Shown piece after piece: positions 8,861-16,948 of a stretch of 64,000 nt of DNA. The translations under genes were made by a program, and so were the position numbers. The stretch is taken from the IMG/VR virus record IMGVR_UViG_3300027754_005796, positions 1-64,000 of that record, one strand, 5' to 3'. Every line of letters starts with the position of its first letter. Positions within the stretch are counted from its first letter, which is position 1. Source of the stretch: a virus. The notes beneath the pieces were generated by a model. That model was given only the letters and a program-made list of their open reading frames with translations. It ran no database searches and was not told the origin of the DNA.

Positions 8861-9414
8861 ACATATGCACTACTTTTCGTATCACCGAAGATGAATATTT
8901 GGAGTTGGAGAGGCGTTTTGGAAAATTGACTTGGCACGCTGCCCATGAGCTTAAAAAGAAAAATTCCAACAACAATTTCATCGAAGACGCAGAAGATATC
9001 AAACAAGAATTGCAAATGTCAATGTTGCGTGCAGGTTCTTATTACAAGCGTCAAGTTTATATCGAAAAATGTCTTGCTGTCGCAAAGAAATATGCCACAG
9101 ACAAGTTTGTTTTGTCTGTTGTCGAAGAACTAGAAAATTTGTGGGCCAATCGAACCCGTCATGGGGCAAATCGTCAAAAATATGGGAAATTTCAAGAAAA
9201 AATTCTTGATAGTATCGTTAGAAAGTTAGTGCCCAAAAACGAAAGTCCCGATAAGTTCGCACCTCTTAGAATTGATGCTAAATTTGCAACTTATTGCAAA
9301 GCAATCGTGTGGAATGGCCAGAAAAGCATGGGTAAGAAAATTACTCGTGAAAAATCCATTCGCAGCGGAATGGTTTCTTTAAGTGAGTTTGATTATTTGC
9401 AGCAGACTCATTAA
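8854..9414 (+). CDS. Probable phage sigma factor (gp55-like, region 2)
   Basis: The protein has 186 residues. ITEDEYLELERRFGKLTW followed by AHEL and EDAEDIKQELQMSMLRA resembles the sigma region-2 helices of phage late sigma factors, whose usual pattern is an N-terminal EYxxLExRYGKL, then E-D-x-x-Q/D-E/D-L. The later segment FATYCKAIVWNGQKSMGK resembles the conserved Y-I/C-x-x-x-x-N-x-x-x-x-x-K helix of gp55-like proteins. No region 4 is seen, as in T4 gp55. It is translationally coupled to the polymerase and lies just upstream of a late-type TAAATA box. The family call is from remembered patterns, so it is moderate. Confidence 0.45.
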   Translation: MLDICTTFRITEDEYLELERRFGKLTWHAAHELKKKNSNNNFIEDAEDIKQELQMSMLRAGSYYKRQVYIEKCLAVAKKYATDKFVLSVVEELENLWANRTRHGANRQKYGKFQEKILDSIVRKLVPKNESPDKFAPLRIDAKFATYCKAIVWNGQKSMGKKITREKSIRSGMVSLSEFDYLQQTH

Positions 9415-9526
9415 TTAATTTAGACGGCATAGTTCCCCGCCTTATTGTTAATCCTACCTATCTATAAAATAATTAATCGGTGAAAATGTTATATCGGATT
9501 GCTGTAAAGTTTTGCGGGGTGCTGTT

Positions 9527-9534
9527 CTAAATAG
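9527..9534 (+). promoter_or_regulatory. CTAAATAG late-type promoter box
   Basis: TAAATA (9528-9533) ends 6 nt before the ATG at 9540, so transcription would begin at the ATG. It resembles the core of the T4 late promoter TATAAATA. A second copy, CTAAATAT, sits in the same position before 36394. An AGG within GGTTAT could alternatively act as a weak ribosome site. Confidence 0.35.
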
Positions 9535-9539
9535 GTTAT

Positions 9540-9920
9540 ATGAGATTTAGAGATTATCTAACACAAAGAGTTTTGGCTTTGGGAGACAAGAACTGGTACG
9601 GCAATTATTGCGGACCCGGACCTGCTTTGTCTAAGCCAGATTGCAACAAGCTTCTTCGTGGCGATCCTTTGCCTCCAGCAAAGGATGGTGTCGATGATGC
9701 TTGCAGAGTTCATGATATCGATTATTGTTTGGCTGGAAAAGACTGGCGTGCAGCCTTGCCGTTACGCCTTTTCAGAAACCCTGACACAGTAAGTGCAGAT
9801 CAAAAGTTTATCAAAAAAATTAATTTTTTGTTTCAAAATTCCAAGCTTTCTCGTGAAGCTGAAGTGGCAGCAAAATTGATTTTGTTATATTTTAACAAGG
9901 TTACGCCTAAATCCGATTAG
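9540..9920 (+). CDS. Phospholipase A2-like protein with capsid-targeting-like leader
   Basis: The protein has 126 residues. NWYGNYCGPG (about residues 18-27) matches the PLA2 calcium loop Y-G-x-x-C-G-x-G, and DDACRVHDIDYC (53-64) matches the catalytic D-x-C-x-x-H-D-x-x-Y helix, with H58-D59 as the expected dyad. Several cysteines could form the disulphides of secreted PLA2 folds. The N-terminus MRFRDYLTQR carries the F-x-x-[FWY]-[LI] signature shared by six other proteins here. The predicted activity is hydrolysis of sn-2 ester bonds in phospholipids with calcium. Parvovirus capsids carry a PLA2 used during entry. Packaging in this virion is inferred from the leader. Confidence 0.7.
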   Translation: MRFRDYLTQRVLALGDKNWYGNYCGPGPALSKPDCNKLLRGDPLPPAKDGVDDACRVHDIDYCLAGKDWRAALPLRLFRNPDTVSADQKFIKKINFLFQNSKLSREAEVAAKLILLYFNKVTPKSD

Positions 9921-9943
9921 TTATGATCCTTGAGCCAAGAAAA

Positions 9944-9966
9944 CCCCCCTGACTTTAGTCGGGGGA
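9944..9966 (+). terminator. GC-rich hairpin after the PLA2-like gene
   Basis: A C-rich arm followed by TGAC, a TTTA loop, GTC and a G-rich arm makes a strong hairpin with one bulge. No T-run follows directly; T6 appears about 20 nt later. It probably separates the PLA2 gene from the helicase transcript or protects a 3' end. Confidence 0.4.
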
Positions 9967-10030
9967 GGATGTCATTTTGACTTTTTTGTGTTATTGTGTT
10001 CTCTAGTGCAAAAAAAAGAGAGAACAACAA

Positions 10031-11557
10031 ATGCGTGAGTTAACTCCCGAAGAGCAAGCCAAACTTGAGGCCATGACTGATCCCGAAGTCGTCAAGCCTA
10101 AGTTTGGTTGGGATGATACATTTCAAAGAAAATTGTTAGGAATGCTGCTCACGGACCAATATATGCTGGTCCAAGCTATGGACAAAATAGAACCTGCTTA
10201 TTTCAGCAATGAAGTCCACATCTTGATTTGTAAAATATTGTTGAAATATTTCAATGAAAGAAAAGCTCTTCCAGAAAAGTGGATTTTGATTCAGGAGTTG
10301 AATGAGCAGATCAAAGAAAGAGATAAGACGGTCCAGCTTCACTATCTCGCTGAATTGAACGCAGTCTATGATTATTTTGTTCCGGGTGTTGAAACTCGTG
10401 AATATTTGATTGATAAAGTCACATATTTTGCAAAGGTTCAGGCGGTAAAGCTGGCTTTCCACACAAGTCTTGAAAAAATGCAGGAAGCTCCTGAAGATGA
10501 AAAGACATGGTCTTTTGTTTACGAAAAAATGCGACAGGCCATGATGATTGACCGAAGTTATGAACCCGGATTGGAATATTTCATAAATATTGATGAAATG
10601 TTCCGGCGAATGGATGATGTTTTTATTGGCAAAGATAGATTTACATCCGGTTTTCCATCCATAGACAACGCACTTACTGGTGGGGGGATGTTTGCAGGTC
10701 AGATTGCCAGTTGGATCGGTCTTCCCGGTACTGGCAAGTCGTTGGCTCTTGTGAAAGCTGCTGTGCAGAATGTCCTCTTGGGACATAAAGTGTTGTACAT
10801 AACTTTGGAAATGGATGAATTAGGCATCACACAGCGTTTTACATCTCAATTTGCCAAGCTTGACATCAACAATCTGCGTGGTGTTAAAGATACGGTCATA
10901 CGAACAATCGAGGAATTCAAAAAGGACAAAGAAGACCCTAACCTTTTGCATGTCAAACAGTTTCCCGGTGGTTCTATTGATGTGAATGGCATTCGTGCCT
11001 ACATGGCTCAATTGGAATTGCGTGGCTGGAAACCAAACCTTTTTGTTTTGGATTATGTTGGCGAAATGAAAGATGATCCAAATTTGAAGAAATACGAATC
11101 GGCATACAAAATTCTGCGTGATCTCAGAGGTTTTGCCGTAGAAAAGCAACATTGCATTTTTACTTGTGTCCAGCCGAATGCTAGTGCTGCAAAGCTTGAA
11201 ATTGGCCAGTATATTGATGAAAGCAACATTGGCACATCTTTCGATCAGTTCAAGCCGTTGGATGCATTTTGGAGCATTAATCAGCAAGTATTGGAAAAGG
11301 ACGCAGAAGTAGGAAGGGTTTTTGTTATTAAGCACCGTAATGGTCGTTCACGGTTTCCTTTCAAAATCTCTTTTGATTACAAGCTGGGCACATTGGATAT
11401 GTTTGAAATAAGCAAGGATAGATATCGTGAAGCCATGAATCTGGTTCAGGAGAAAAAGGCATCTGAGATTTCTCTTGATAATGTTGAAGCCCCTGCGAAA
11501 AAGGGCAGAAGCAAAAAGCCATTTAAGGGCGATGATATTGAAACCTACGAAGCTTAG
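10031..11557 (+). CDS. dnaB: DnaB-type replicative helicase
   Basis: The protein has 508 residues. The N-terminal domain (about 20-160) resembles the DnaB N-domain (FQRKLLGMLLTDQ...). The RecA-fold C-domain has Walker A GLPGTGKS (about 229-236), H1a-like YITLEMDE (about 255), Walker B LFVLDYVGEM (about 340), and a glutamine sensor in FTCVQPNASA. It unwinds DNA 5'-3' at the fork with NTP hydrolysis. The tail (470-508) is lysine-rich then acidic. It is preceded by AGAGAGAA as ribosome site. The next small gene follows after 13 nt, so it heads an operon to about 14528. Confidence 0.85.
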   Translation: MRELTPEEQAKLEAMTDPEVVKPKFGWDDTFQRKLLGMLLTDQYMLVQAMDKIEPAYFSNEVHILICKILLKYFNERKALPEKWILIQELNEQIKERDKTVQLHYLAELNAVYDYFVPGVETREYLIDKVTYFAKVQAVKLAFHTSLEKMQEAPEDEKTWSFVYEKMRQAMMIDRSYEPGLEYFINIDEMFRRMDDVFIGKDRFTSGFPSIDNALTGGGMFAGQIASWIGLPGTGKSLALVKAAVQNVLLGHKVLYITLEMDELGITQRFTSQFAKLDINNLRGVKDTVIRTIEEFKKDKEDPNLLHVKQFPGGSIDVNGIRAYMAQLELRGWKPNLFVLDYVGEMKDDPNLKKYESAYKILRDLRGFAVEKQHCIFTCVQPNASAAKLEIGQYIDESNIGTSFDQFKPLDAFWSINQQVLEKDAEVGRVFVIKHRNGRSRFPFKISFDYKLGTLDMFEISKDRYREAMNLVQEKKASEISLDNVEAPAKKGRSKKPFKGDDIETYEA

Positions 11558-11570
11558 AATGAGGTGAATT

Positions 11571-11741
11571 ATGAAATTTCAAGTTTATGAGATTATTTTG
11601 AATGAGTATGTCCAACACCCCACCCAAAGATTGTTGGGAGAGGTTGAGGCCAAGTCTGCCCAAGAAGCTAATCAAGTGATTCGCTTGCAACATCCCAATA
11701 GAGGTCCGCTTTTAATTAATGGTCAGCAGTTTGACAATTAA
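11571..11741 (+). CDS. Small hypothetical protein (56 aa)
   Basis: The gene begins ATGAAATTTCAAGTTTATG behind GAGGTGAATT, a good ribosome site, and ends at TAA 11739-11741. The protein starts MKFQVYEIILNEYVQ and contains VEAKSAQEANQVIRLQHP, a beta-alpha pattern seen in many small phage proteins. There is no recognised family. It sits in the operon between the helicase and a UvsY-like gene. Confidence 0.6.
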   Translation: MKFQVYEIILNEYVQHPTQRLLGEVEAKSAQEANQVIRLQHPNRGPLLINGQQFDN

Positions 11742-11752
11742 GGAGATGAATC

Positions 11753-12235
11753 ATGGCTAGTGATGCTCCGGTTGAAAAGGTTGTAGTGGAAGTTCGAGGC
11801 AAGAAAATCGTCCTTGATTCAGCTAACATGGAGTACAACGAAGTCAACTTGCCTGAATATATGTCCAAAGAATATGGTTGGATCGATTACTTAGGCAAAC
11901 AACTTGAGTATGCGCAAAAGGATGTTTTGGATGCCGACATCGACTCTGATGCTCTATACAGCCTGAAATTTATTGAGGCAAAAGACGGTGGCAACAGCGA
12001 TAATTACTCCAAGGCATTTGCTACGGCGAATGTCGATTTTGTCGCCTCAAAGAAAAGGTTGAACGAGAAGAAAGAAGTTGTTGGACACATTAAAGCTCAT
12101 TTGAAGGCATGGGACAAAAACCATGATAATGCTCAAAATCGTGGACACACCATTCGTGCCGAGATGAAGTCCCTGAATCGTGACATCTACGAGGACGCTC
12201 CTAAAACCTGCGTGGCAGAAGACTATCTTCGTTAA
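11753..12235 (+). CDS. UvsY-like recombination mediator candidate
   Basis: The protein has 160 residues with a ribosome site AAGGAGATGAATCATG. It is all-helical and charged. IVLDSANMEYNEVNLPEY, then a long helix with lysines (ASKKRLNEKKEVVGHIK) and a terminal NRGHTIRAEMKSL match the layout of T4 UvsY, which has DSTKLQYEAAN, a Lys-rich centre and SRGFAIKHIQDM near the end. UvsY loads UvsX onto gp32-covered ssDNA; both partners are encoded at 19854 and 20937. The match is by pattern, so the call is tentative. Confidence 0.4.
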   Translation: MASDAPVEKVVVEVRGKKIVLDSANMEYNEVNLPEYMSKEYGWIDYLGKQLEYAQKDVLDADIDSDALYSLKFIEAKDGGNSDNYSKAFATANVDFVASKKRLNEKKEVVGHIKAHLKAWDKNHDNAQNRGHTIRAEMKSLNRDIYEDAPKTCVAEDYLR

Positions 12236-12247
12236 AATAGGAAGGTC

Positions 12248-12871
12248 ATGGTAGACCCAACCAAGATAACTAACTACAACCTCGACCAGCATCAGTTGGA
12301 AGAGGTCGTTTTGTTTTGGGTATGTGCAGCGGGGAAAAACGGCGTGACCGCAGCACGCTCCTTAAATAATTTTCTTTCTCGCATATTGAATAGTTCTCCT
12401 TTTGAAGTTATCAGACGGACAGAGAATCTCGCACAAACTATGAAAAACGCAGGTATAGGCTGCTACAACAACAAAGCTAAAACATTCGCATCTTTGGCTA
12501 ATTCGGGATTAAATTTAAAAACTTGCACAGTTGATGATTTGGAAAACATTTCCGGTATCGGCCCCAAAACAGCAAGATGTTTTTTGATACACAGTCGTCC
12601 CAATCAGAATCTTGCCGGTCTCGATACGCATATTTTGTCATTTATGCGTGACTGTGGAATCAATACTCCAAAGTCAACTCCTACGGCAAGAAAATATAAA
12701 GTTTTGGAAAAAATATTTTTACAAATTGTGAAAATGTCCAAAAAATCTGCTGCTGATCTTGATTTGCTTATTTGGAATGTTTATTCTGGTCGTAGGCAAG
12801 ATAGAATTGCTATTGAGTTTATTGATAAAATTAAACTTGATGTTACCAAGGGGTTGAAAATTTATGATTAA
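12248..12871 (+). CDS. HhH-GPD DNA glycosylase-like protein
   Basis: The protein has 207 residues. LENISGIGPKTARCFLIH (about 99-116) is the helix-hairpin-helix motif of the endonuclease III/AlkA superfamily, and AGLDTHILS (about 123-131) supplies the catalytic Asp at the family position (usually VDTHV). No iron-sulphur cysteines are visible at the C-terminus. The predicted role is base-excision repair or a modified-base-specific glycosylase. It overlaps the acetyltransferase by 8 nt. It lacks the catalytic Lys of bifunctional EndoIII at the expected place, so it may be monofunctional. Confidence 0.65.
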   Translation: MVDPTKITNYNLDQHQLEEVVLFWVCAAGKNGVTAARSLNNFLSRILNSSPFEVIRRTENLAQTMKNAGIGCYNNKAKTFASLANSGLNLKTCTVDDLENISGIGPKTARCFLIHSRPNQNLAGLDTHILSFMRDCGINTPKSTPTARKYKVLEKIFLQIVKMSKKSAADLDLLIWNVYSGRRQDRIAIEFIDKIKLDVTKGLKIYD

Positions 12872-13367
12872 ATCATCTGTGCGGTGGTGTCTTAACAACG
12901 ATATTGATCGAATGCTGGAAATTGAAAAACTAAGTTTTGCTTGTCCTTGGGATCGTCAAGATTTCATCACCTGTCTTGCCAAAAAAGACCACAATGGTGT
13001 TGTTGTTGAACGAACTAAAAAAGTAGTCGGTTATATGATGTTTCAAATGTGTGACGAAAAGTTTAAAATTGTCAACATAGCAATTGACCCACAGTACAGA
13101 TTGCAAGGATATGGAAAAAATTTAATTTATTATTTGCAAAAAAGATTGAACGACGAAAGCGCTTTGAGCAAGAAGAAAATAGAACACATAGCTAGTGATC
13201 GCAACTTAGATTTTCACTTATTCAGTAAGTGTGTTGGCTTTGAAGCCATCAAAATAGTTTCAGCTTATTTTGGACCAAACCATGATGGTTATCATTTTGT
13301 TTTAAACTATGAAACTGCATATGTTTCAAAATTAGCGAAGAAAAAAAACGCCAAAACCAAGAGGTAG
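12864..13367 (+). CDS. GNAT-family N-acetyltransferase (RimI-like)
   Basis: The protein has 167 residues. Motif A, IVNIAIDPQYRLQGYGKNLI (about 68-87), contains the acetyl-CoA pyrophosphate loop Q/R-x-x-G-x-G. The N-terminal MLEIEKLSFACPWDRQDF resembles the RimI E-x-x-x-F/S-x-x-P-W signature. The predicted reaction is acetyl transfer to an amine. The target is unknown and could be a host protein, since phage acetyltransferases often modify host enzymes. Its start overlaps the glycosylase. Confidence 0.65.
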   Translation: MIKSSVRWCLNNDIDRMLEIEKLSFACPWDRQDFITCLAKKDHNGVVVERTKKVVGYMMFQMCDEKFKIVNIAIDPQYRLQGYGKNLIYYLQKRLNDESALSKKKIEHIASDRNLDFHLFSKCVGFEAIKIVSAYFGPNHDGYHFVLNYETAYVSKLAKKKNAKTKR

Positions 13368-13371
13368 GGCA

Positions 13372-13803
13372 ATGAATTGGGACTTTTGGCTACTCGGTCT
13401 TGCAAAATACATTTCCACAGCTTCAAAAGACCCATCAACCAAGGTTGGTGCGGTTATCGTCGATGAAGATAGAAGAGTTGTTTCTTTAGGCTACAACGGT
13501 TTGCCCAGAGGTGTTGAAGATAGTCAAGACCGATTAACCAATCGTGACTTAAAATATAAGTTAATTGTTCACGCTGAACGAAATGCGTTGCTTTTTGCTC
13601 GTGGTTCAATTAAAGGTTGTGCAATTTATACTTATCCTATGTTGCCATGTGCTGTTTGCGCCTCGATGGTGATACAATCTGGTATTAAAAAAGTTGTTGC
13701 TCCAGTTAGTGACAATCCACGCTGGCAGGAAGACATCACACTCTCTATACAATTGTTTGGAGAAGCAGGGGTGCAAGTTGAACTTATTGAAGGCTTTGAA
13801 TGA
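13372..13803 (+). CDS. dcd: Deoxycytidylate (dCMP) deaminase
   Basis: The protein has 143 residues. The zinc-deaminase signature is complete: HAERNALLFA (about 67) with His ligand and catalytic Glu, and PCAVCASMVI (about 92) with two Cys ligands. The N-terminal half SKDPSTKVGAVIVDEDRRVVS and GYNGLPRGVED is typical of dCMP deaminases. It makes dUMP from dCMP, the substrate of the ThyX encoded at 33334. It overlaps the methyltransferase by 4 nt (ATGA). The gene symbol is used loosely for the family. Confidence 0.85.
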   Translation: MNWDFWLLGLAKYISTASKDPSTKVGAVIVDEDRRVVSLGYNGLPRGVEDSQDRLTNRDLKYKLIVHAERNALLFARGSIKGCAIYTYPMLPCAVCASMVIQSGIKKVVAPVSDNPRWQEDITLSIQLFGEAGVQVELIEGFE

Positions 13804-14528
13804 TGAACATAGAGCAAGTTAAAAAATACATTGACATGCAGTTATATTATTATGTAGCTGAGTATGAAAATTGGACGGTATCTAATAGAAATCCTGTTGT
13901 TGGAAAATTTGATGATCACAACAACTGGAAGACATACGATACTTGCCTTTGGCGTGATGTTGATTTTGAAACACATCGAAGTTGTTTGGAGTATGGTTGC
14001 GGTCCAGCCAGAAACATAGTTGGATTTAATCGTTATTTTGATCGTTTTGACGGCGTGGACTTGTGTCAAAGAGCAGTAGAAAACGCCAGAAGATGGATAG
14101 AAGTCAACGGGTGCGACCAAGAAAAAACTAAACTTTATGTCAATAATGGATATGATTTAAGCCAAATACCAGACAGTTCATATGATGTGGTAATGTCAAC
14201 CATAGTGTTGCAACATATTTGCGTACATGATATAAGGTCGAATTTGTTCAAGGAGTTTTTCAGGGTGTTGAAGCCCAATGGCATGATAACCTTGCAGATG
14301 TCTTATGGAGCGAGAAGAAATTCGTTTGATTATTACGAAAATTTTTATGATGCCACGACCACCAATGGCTGTGCCGATGTCTTTGTTGATAATCCTTCGC
14401 AATTAGAAAATGATTTGTTGCCTTTGGGTTTTCAAGATTTTCGACATTATTTGACTGTACCGGGACCGGGAGATTATTCATCTCATTGGATATTTTTCAA
14501 TGCGACGAAACCGGCCAGCGTTGCGTAG
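13800..14528 (+). CDS. Class I SAM-dependent methyltransferase
   Basis: The protein has 242 residues. LEYGCGPARNIVGF (about 63-76) is SAM motif I (E/D-x-G-x-G-x-x), FDGVDLCQRAVENAR is motif II, and SYDVVMSTIVLQHI is motif III/IV. The target is not evident. The context (glycan genes on the opposite strand) and the type-11-like sequence suggest sugar or small-molecule methylation. Two tandem ATG codons (13800, 13803) are possible starts. It overlaps the convergent GT9-like gene by 32 nt. Confidence 0.7.
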   Translation: MMNIEQVKKYIDMQLYYYVAEYENWTVSNRNPVVGKFDDHNNWKTYDTCLWRDVDFETHRSCLEYGCGPARNIVGFNRYFDRFDGVDLCQRAVENARRWIEVNGCDQEKTKLYVNNGYDLSQIPDSSYDVVMSTIVLQHICVHDIRSNLFKEFFRVLKPNGMITLQMSYGARRNSFDYYENFYDATTTNGCADVFVDNPSQLENDLLPLGFQDFRHYLTVPGPGDYSSHWIFFNATKPASVA

Positions 14529-15468
14529 CTTTAAAAAACCCTTCAATTATATTTTCTGTCGTTAATTCTTTCATGCAGGGTTTTTGCAGTTCTGAACTTT
14601 TTGGACAATTTGACATAAAATAACAAGGTCCACAATCCCAATCGCCATTATCTCTGTGCTTTTGCACAAGTACGAAATCATAGTATTTGCCGTAGAGTTT
14701 TCCATCTGTAAAAGAAAAAATACCTACAAGCGGTTTCTTTAAACCTGCTGCTAAATGAAATGTAGCTGTGTCAACTGATATTACATAATCTGATGCAGCA
14801 GTAAGTCCAATCCAGTCCTTGGTTTTTTCTCTAAGGAATTGATGGATACCCAATTCCTTCAAAATGGTTTTTTCACGATCACTAGTGTTGAAAACAAAAT
14901 AACCCAAATACTTAAGGGTTTGTGCCGTTTCTATAATTTGTTTTTCCGTAAGACTTTTTCCGGTTCCAAAATCACATGTGGTTGAATATGGTTGAAACAA
15001 TACTGTTGGTAATTTTTTGGTATTTAAAGAGCATAGTCTTTGTTTGTTTCGCTGTTCATCTTCGGGTTTGTAGGACAAATACATATTGTGATTTTCAAGT
15101 TTAATTCCACAAAATTCAGCCCATATGTCACTTCGGTTTTTGTCGTTTTCTGAACCGTACTTGCATTCATGTACTCGACAACATGTTGTGATATCGTAAA
15201 CTATTCCATAGTTTCGATCAACAAAATCGTCGAGACATACAGCTTCTGAGAATGGATGGTTTTCAGCAAATTCGATGTAGTGTTGAGGGCATGTGAAAGT
15301 AATTTGCAGATCGGGATCAGCTTTTTGCATGTCTTCAAATAACATGCGCTGCACTAAAATATCGCCATGTCCTCCTCCTCTTCTTTTTACGGCGATTTTG
15401 TTTCTTCGCAGGTAGTGTTCACGAAGCGTTATTGGCGATAAAGGTTTTTTTTTGATCAATTTCAACAT
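14497..15468 (-). CDS. GT9 (heptosyltransferase-like) glycosyltransferase
   Basis: A protein of about 323 residues starting MLKLIKKKPLSPITL. A GTG at 15489 would extend it by seven residues, but AAGGA lies 10 nt before ATG 15468. GDILVQRMLFEDMQKADPDL (near residue 36) is the N-terminal GT9 pattern (GD-x-x-x-x-x-P/L), VLFQPYST and LTEKQIIETAQTLKYLG follow, and DYVISVDTATFHLAAGL (about 225) matches the nucleotide-sugar site D-T-x-x-x-H-L-A. It probably uses ADP-heptose or a related donor, and HldE at 34339 could supply it. Confidence 0.7.
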   Translation of the reverse strand: MLKLIKKKPLSPITLREHYLRRNKIAVKRRGGGHGDILVQRMLFEDMQKADPDLQITFTCPQHYIEFAENHPFSEAVCLDDFVDRNYGIVYDITTCCRVHECKYGSENDKNRSDIWAEFCGIKLENHNMYLSYKPEDEQRNKQRLCSLNTKKLPTVLFQPYSTTCDFGTGKSLTEKQIIETAQTLKYLGYFVFNTSDREKTILKELGIHQFLREKTKDWIGLTAASDYVISVDTATFHLAAGLKKPLVGIFSFTDGKLYGKYYDFVLVQKHRDNGDWDCGPCYFMSNCPKSSELQKPCMKELTTENIIEGFFKATQRWPVSSH

Positions 15469-15500
15469 ACATAAATTGTCCTTGATCACCTCACATAATG

Positions 15501-15680
15501 TCAGAACATTATAAGATTCCGACTGTCTGCGTGGATGTTTGATTCTTTGTTCTGAACGGAGTTATTTGTTACGCAGGATTGCGATGCTTGTAGGCAGCGA
15601 TCAGACATATGCCCAAAAGAGAAATCAATCTCTGGCAAGGATAAAAGAAGCCAGAGTGTGTAGCTCTGGCTTCAATTTTT
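15501..15680 (+). ncRNA. Candidate small structured RNA with pseudoknot
   Basis: This intergenic stretch of about 180 nt is unusually structured. TCAGAAC (15501-15507) pairs with GTTCTGA (15549-15555). CTGCGT (15527-15532) pairs with ACGCAG (15571-15576), and the two helices interleave as an H-type pseudoknot. GATTGC/GCGATC (15577-15602), AGAGA/TCTCT (15618-15633) and the terminator 15647-15680 follow. No clear promoter is seen; a TATAAG at 15510 lacks a spaced -35 box. It could instead be an untranslated leader or pure intergenic DNA. Confidence 0.3.
15647..15680. terminator. Bidirectional intrinsic terminator
   Basis: GAAGCCAGAG (15647-15656) and CTCTGGCTTC (15664-15673) form a perfect 10-bp stem with a 7-nt loop. 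AATTTTT follows on the plus strand and TTTT on the minus strand. It ends the minus-strand glycan operon (17781 down to 15672) and the possible small RNA on the plus strand. Confidence 0.75.
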
Positions 15681-15821
15681 GCGCCGAGTTCCTTTTATTT
15701 CAAATTTGATCCAACCCACGATTCGATATATGGCATCAAATAAAATCATCGCAACTAGCGCCAAAAGCTCTTTGTAGCGACTTGAATTTTTTTCTGTCTT
15801 GTATATTGTGTCACGCCACAT
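15672..15821 (-). CDS. Small membrane protein (49 aa) at the end of the Glf operon
   Basis: ATG at 15821 lies 2 nt after the TAA of the UDP-galactopyranose mutase gene, and the stop TGA sits inside the terminator stem. The protein begins MWRDTIYKTEKNSSRYKELL. A hydrophobic segment ELLALVAMILFDAIYRIVGW then a basic tail (KGTRRKN) suggest a single membrane span. There is no known family. Its position, directly coupled to the operon and bounded by the terminator, supports it as real. Confidence 0.55.
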   Translation of the reverse strand: MWRDTIYKTEKNSSRYKELLALVAMILFDAIYRIVGWIKFEIKGTRRKN

Positions 15822-15823
15822 GA

Positions 15824-16948
15824 TTAATCCAATATGTTTTTAGCCTTAGTAATTGCAGAGGCTATGGTTTGATCGATATCCAAATATTTATATTCACCAA
15901 GCCTACCACCGAAAGTCACATCTTTTTGATTTTGCTTTAGATCAAGATACTTGTTGTAAATGCTACTATTTTGTTCATCTCTGATCGGATAGTATGGTTC
16001 TGGATGATCTTTGAATTTGACTGGAATATCGTAAGATACGACAGTTGGTGTTTGTTCAACTTCTCTTGAATTATAGTGTTTTTCAAGTCTGTGGTCAAAG
16101 AAGTGTTTGTGTTCAATCGTGCGAATATATGGAGTGTTCATATCAACATGGTTAATCACCGCATTGCCTTGGAAATCGCCTTTTAATTCACGATGTTCAA
16201 ATCTAAGAGTGTTGTATTCTAATTCTCCATGACAATAATTGTAAAATTTATCCACGGGGCCTGTGTAAACTAGGTGTTTAGCTACCTTTCTCCAATCATC
16301 TATTTCAAAAAAGTCCTGTCCTAGTTCGACTTGGATTCCATCCAGCATATTCTCTACGGTTTTTCCGTGGCCCTCACGAGGCATGGCTTGGTATTTCGTT
16401 GTGAAATAATTTTCTTCGTAAGTGAGGCGTATTGGCAATCTTTGAATAATTGATGCTGGCAACTCAGAAGGTTCTTTCATCCATTGTTTTTTGGTATAAC
16501 CGTAAAAGAATAATTCGTAGAGTTCTTTGCCAACACGGTCAAGAATCCATTCTTCAAAATTTCTTGGTTTTTCGCAAGGAATGCGTCTTTTTTGTAGTTC
16601 ATCGAAAGCTTCTTGAGGTGTAACCACACCCCACAATTGATGAAGAGTCATCAAATTGATTGGGAATGAATAAATTTTGTTGTTTGAAAGGACTTTGGGC
16701 TTGTTGATGAATGGGTCCATCGTTGCAAATTTGTTCATGAAATCCCACACCTCTTCACTTTGTGTGTGAAAAATGTGTGCCCCGTATTGTCCGACGATAA
16801 CCCCATTACTCCATTTACGGTCGTAAGCTGCTCCAGCGGTGTGTGATAATTTATCGATTACAAGACAGGATTTACCTGCTTCTTTAACTTTTTGTGCAAA
16901 TGTAGCACCGAAAAAACCCGCCCCCACAATCAAGAAATCGTATTTCAT
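15824..16948 (-). CDS. glf: UDP-galactopyranose mutase
   Basis: The protein has 374 residues, the family's usual length. The N-terminus MKYDFLIVGAGFFGATFAQ is the FAD-binding G-x-G-x-x-G, VIDKLSHTAGAAYD follows, and GQYGAHIFHTQSEEVWDFM carries the family's histidine-rich H-x-F-H-T motif. The Y-G-Y-T-x-K-Q-W element (FFYGYTKKQWMKEP) is also present. It interconverts UDP-galactopyranose and UDP-galactofuranose with reduced FAD, feeding galactofuranose into O-antigen or virion glycans. Its start overlaps the stop of the upstream glycosyltransferase (TAATG). Confidence 0.92.
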   Translation of the reverse strand: MKYDFLIVGAGFFGATFAQKVKEAGKSCLVIDKLSHTAGAAYDRKWSNGVIVGQYGAHIFHTQSEEVWDFMNKFATMDPFINKPKVLSNNKIYSFPINLMTLHQLWGVVTPQEAFDELQKRRIPCEKPRNFEEWILDRVGKELYELFFYGYTKKQWMKEPSELPASIIQRLPIRLTYEENYFTTKYQAMPREGHGKTVENMLDGIQVELGQDFFEIDDWRKVAKHLVYTGPVDKFYNYCHGELEYNTLRFEHRELKGDFQGNAVINHVDMNTPYIRTIEHKHFFDHRLEKHYNSREVEQTPTVVSYDIPVKFKDHPEPYYPIRDEQNSSIYNKYLDLKQNQKDVTFGGRLGEYKYLDIDQTIASAITKAKNILD

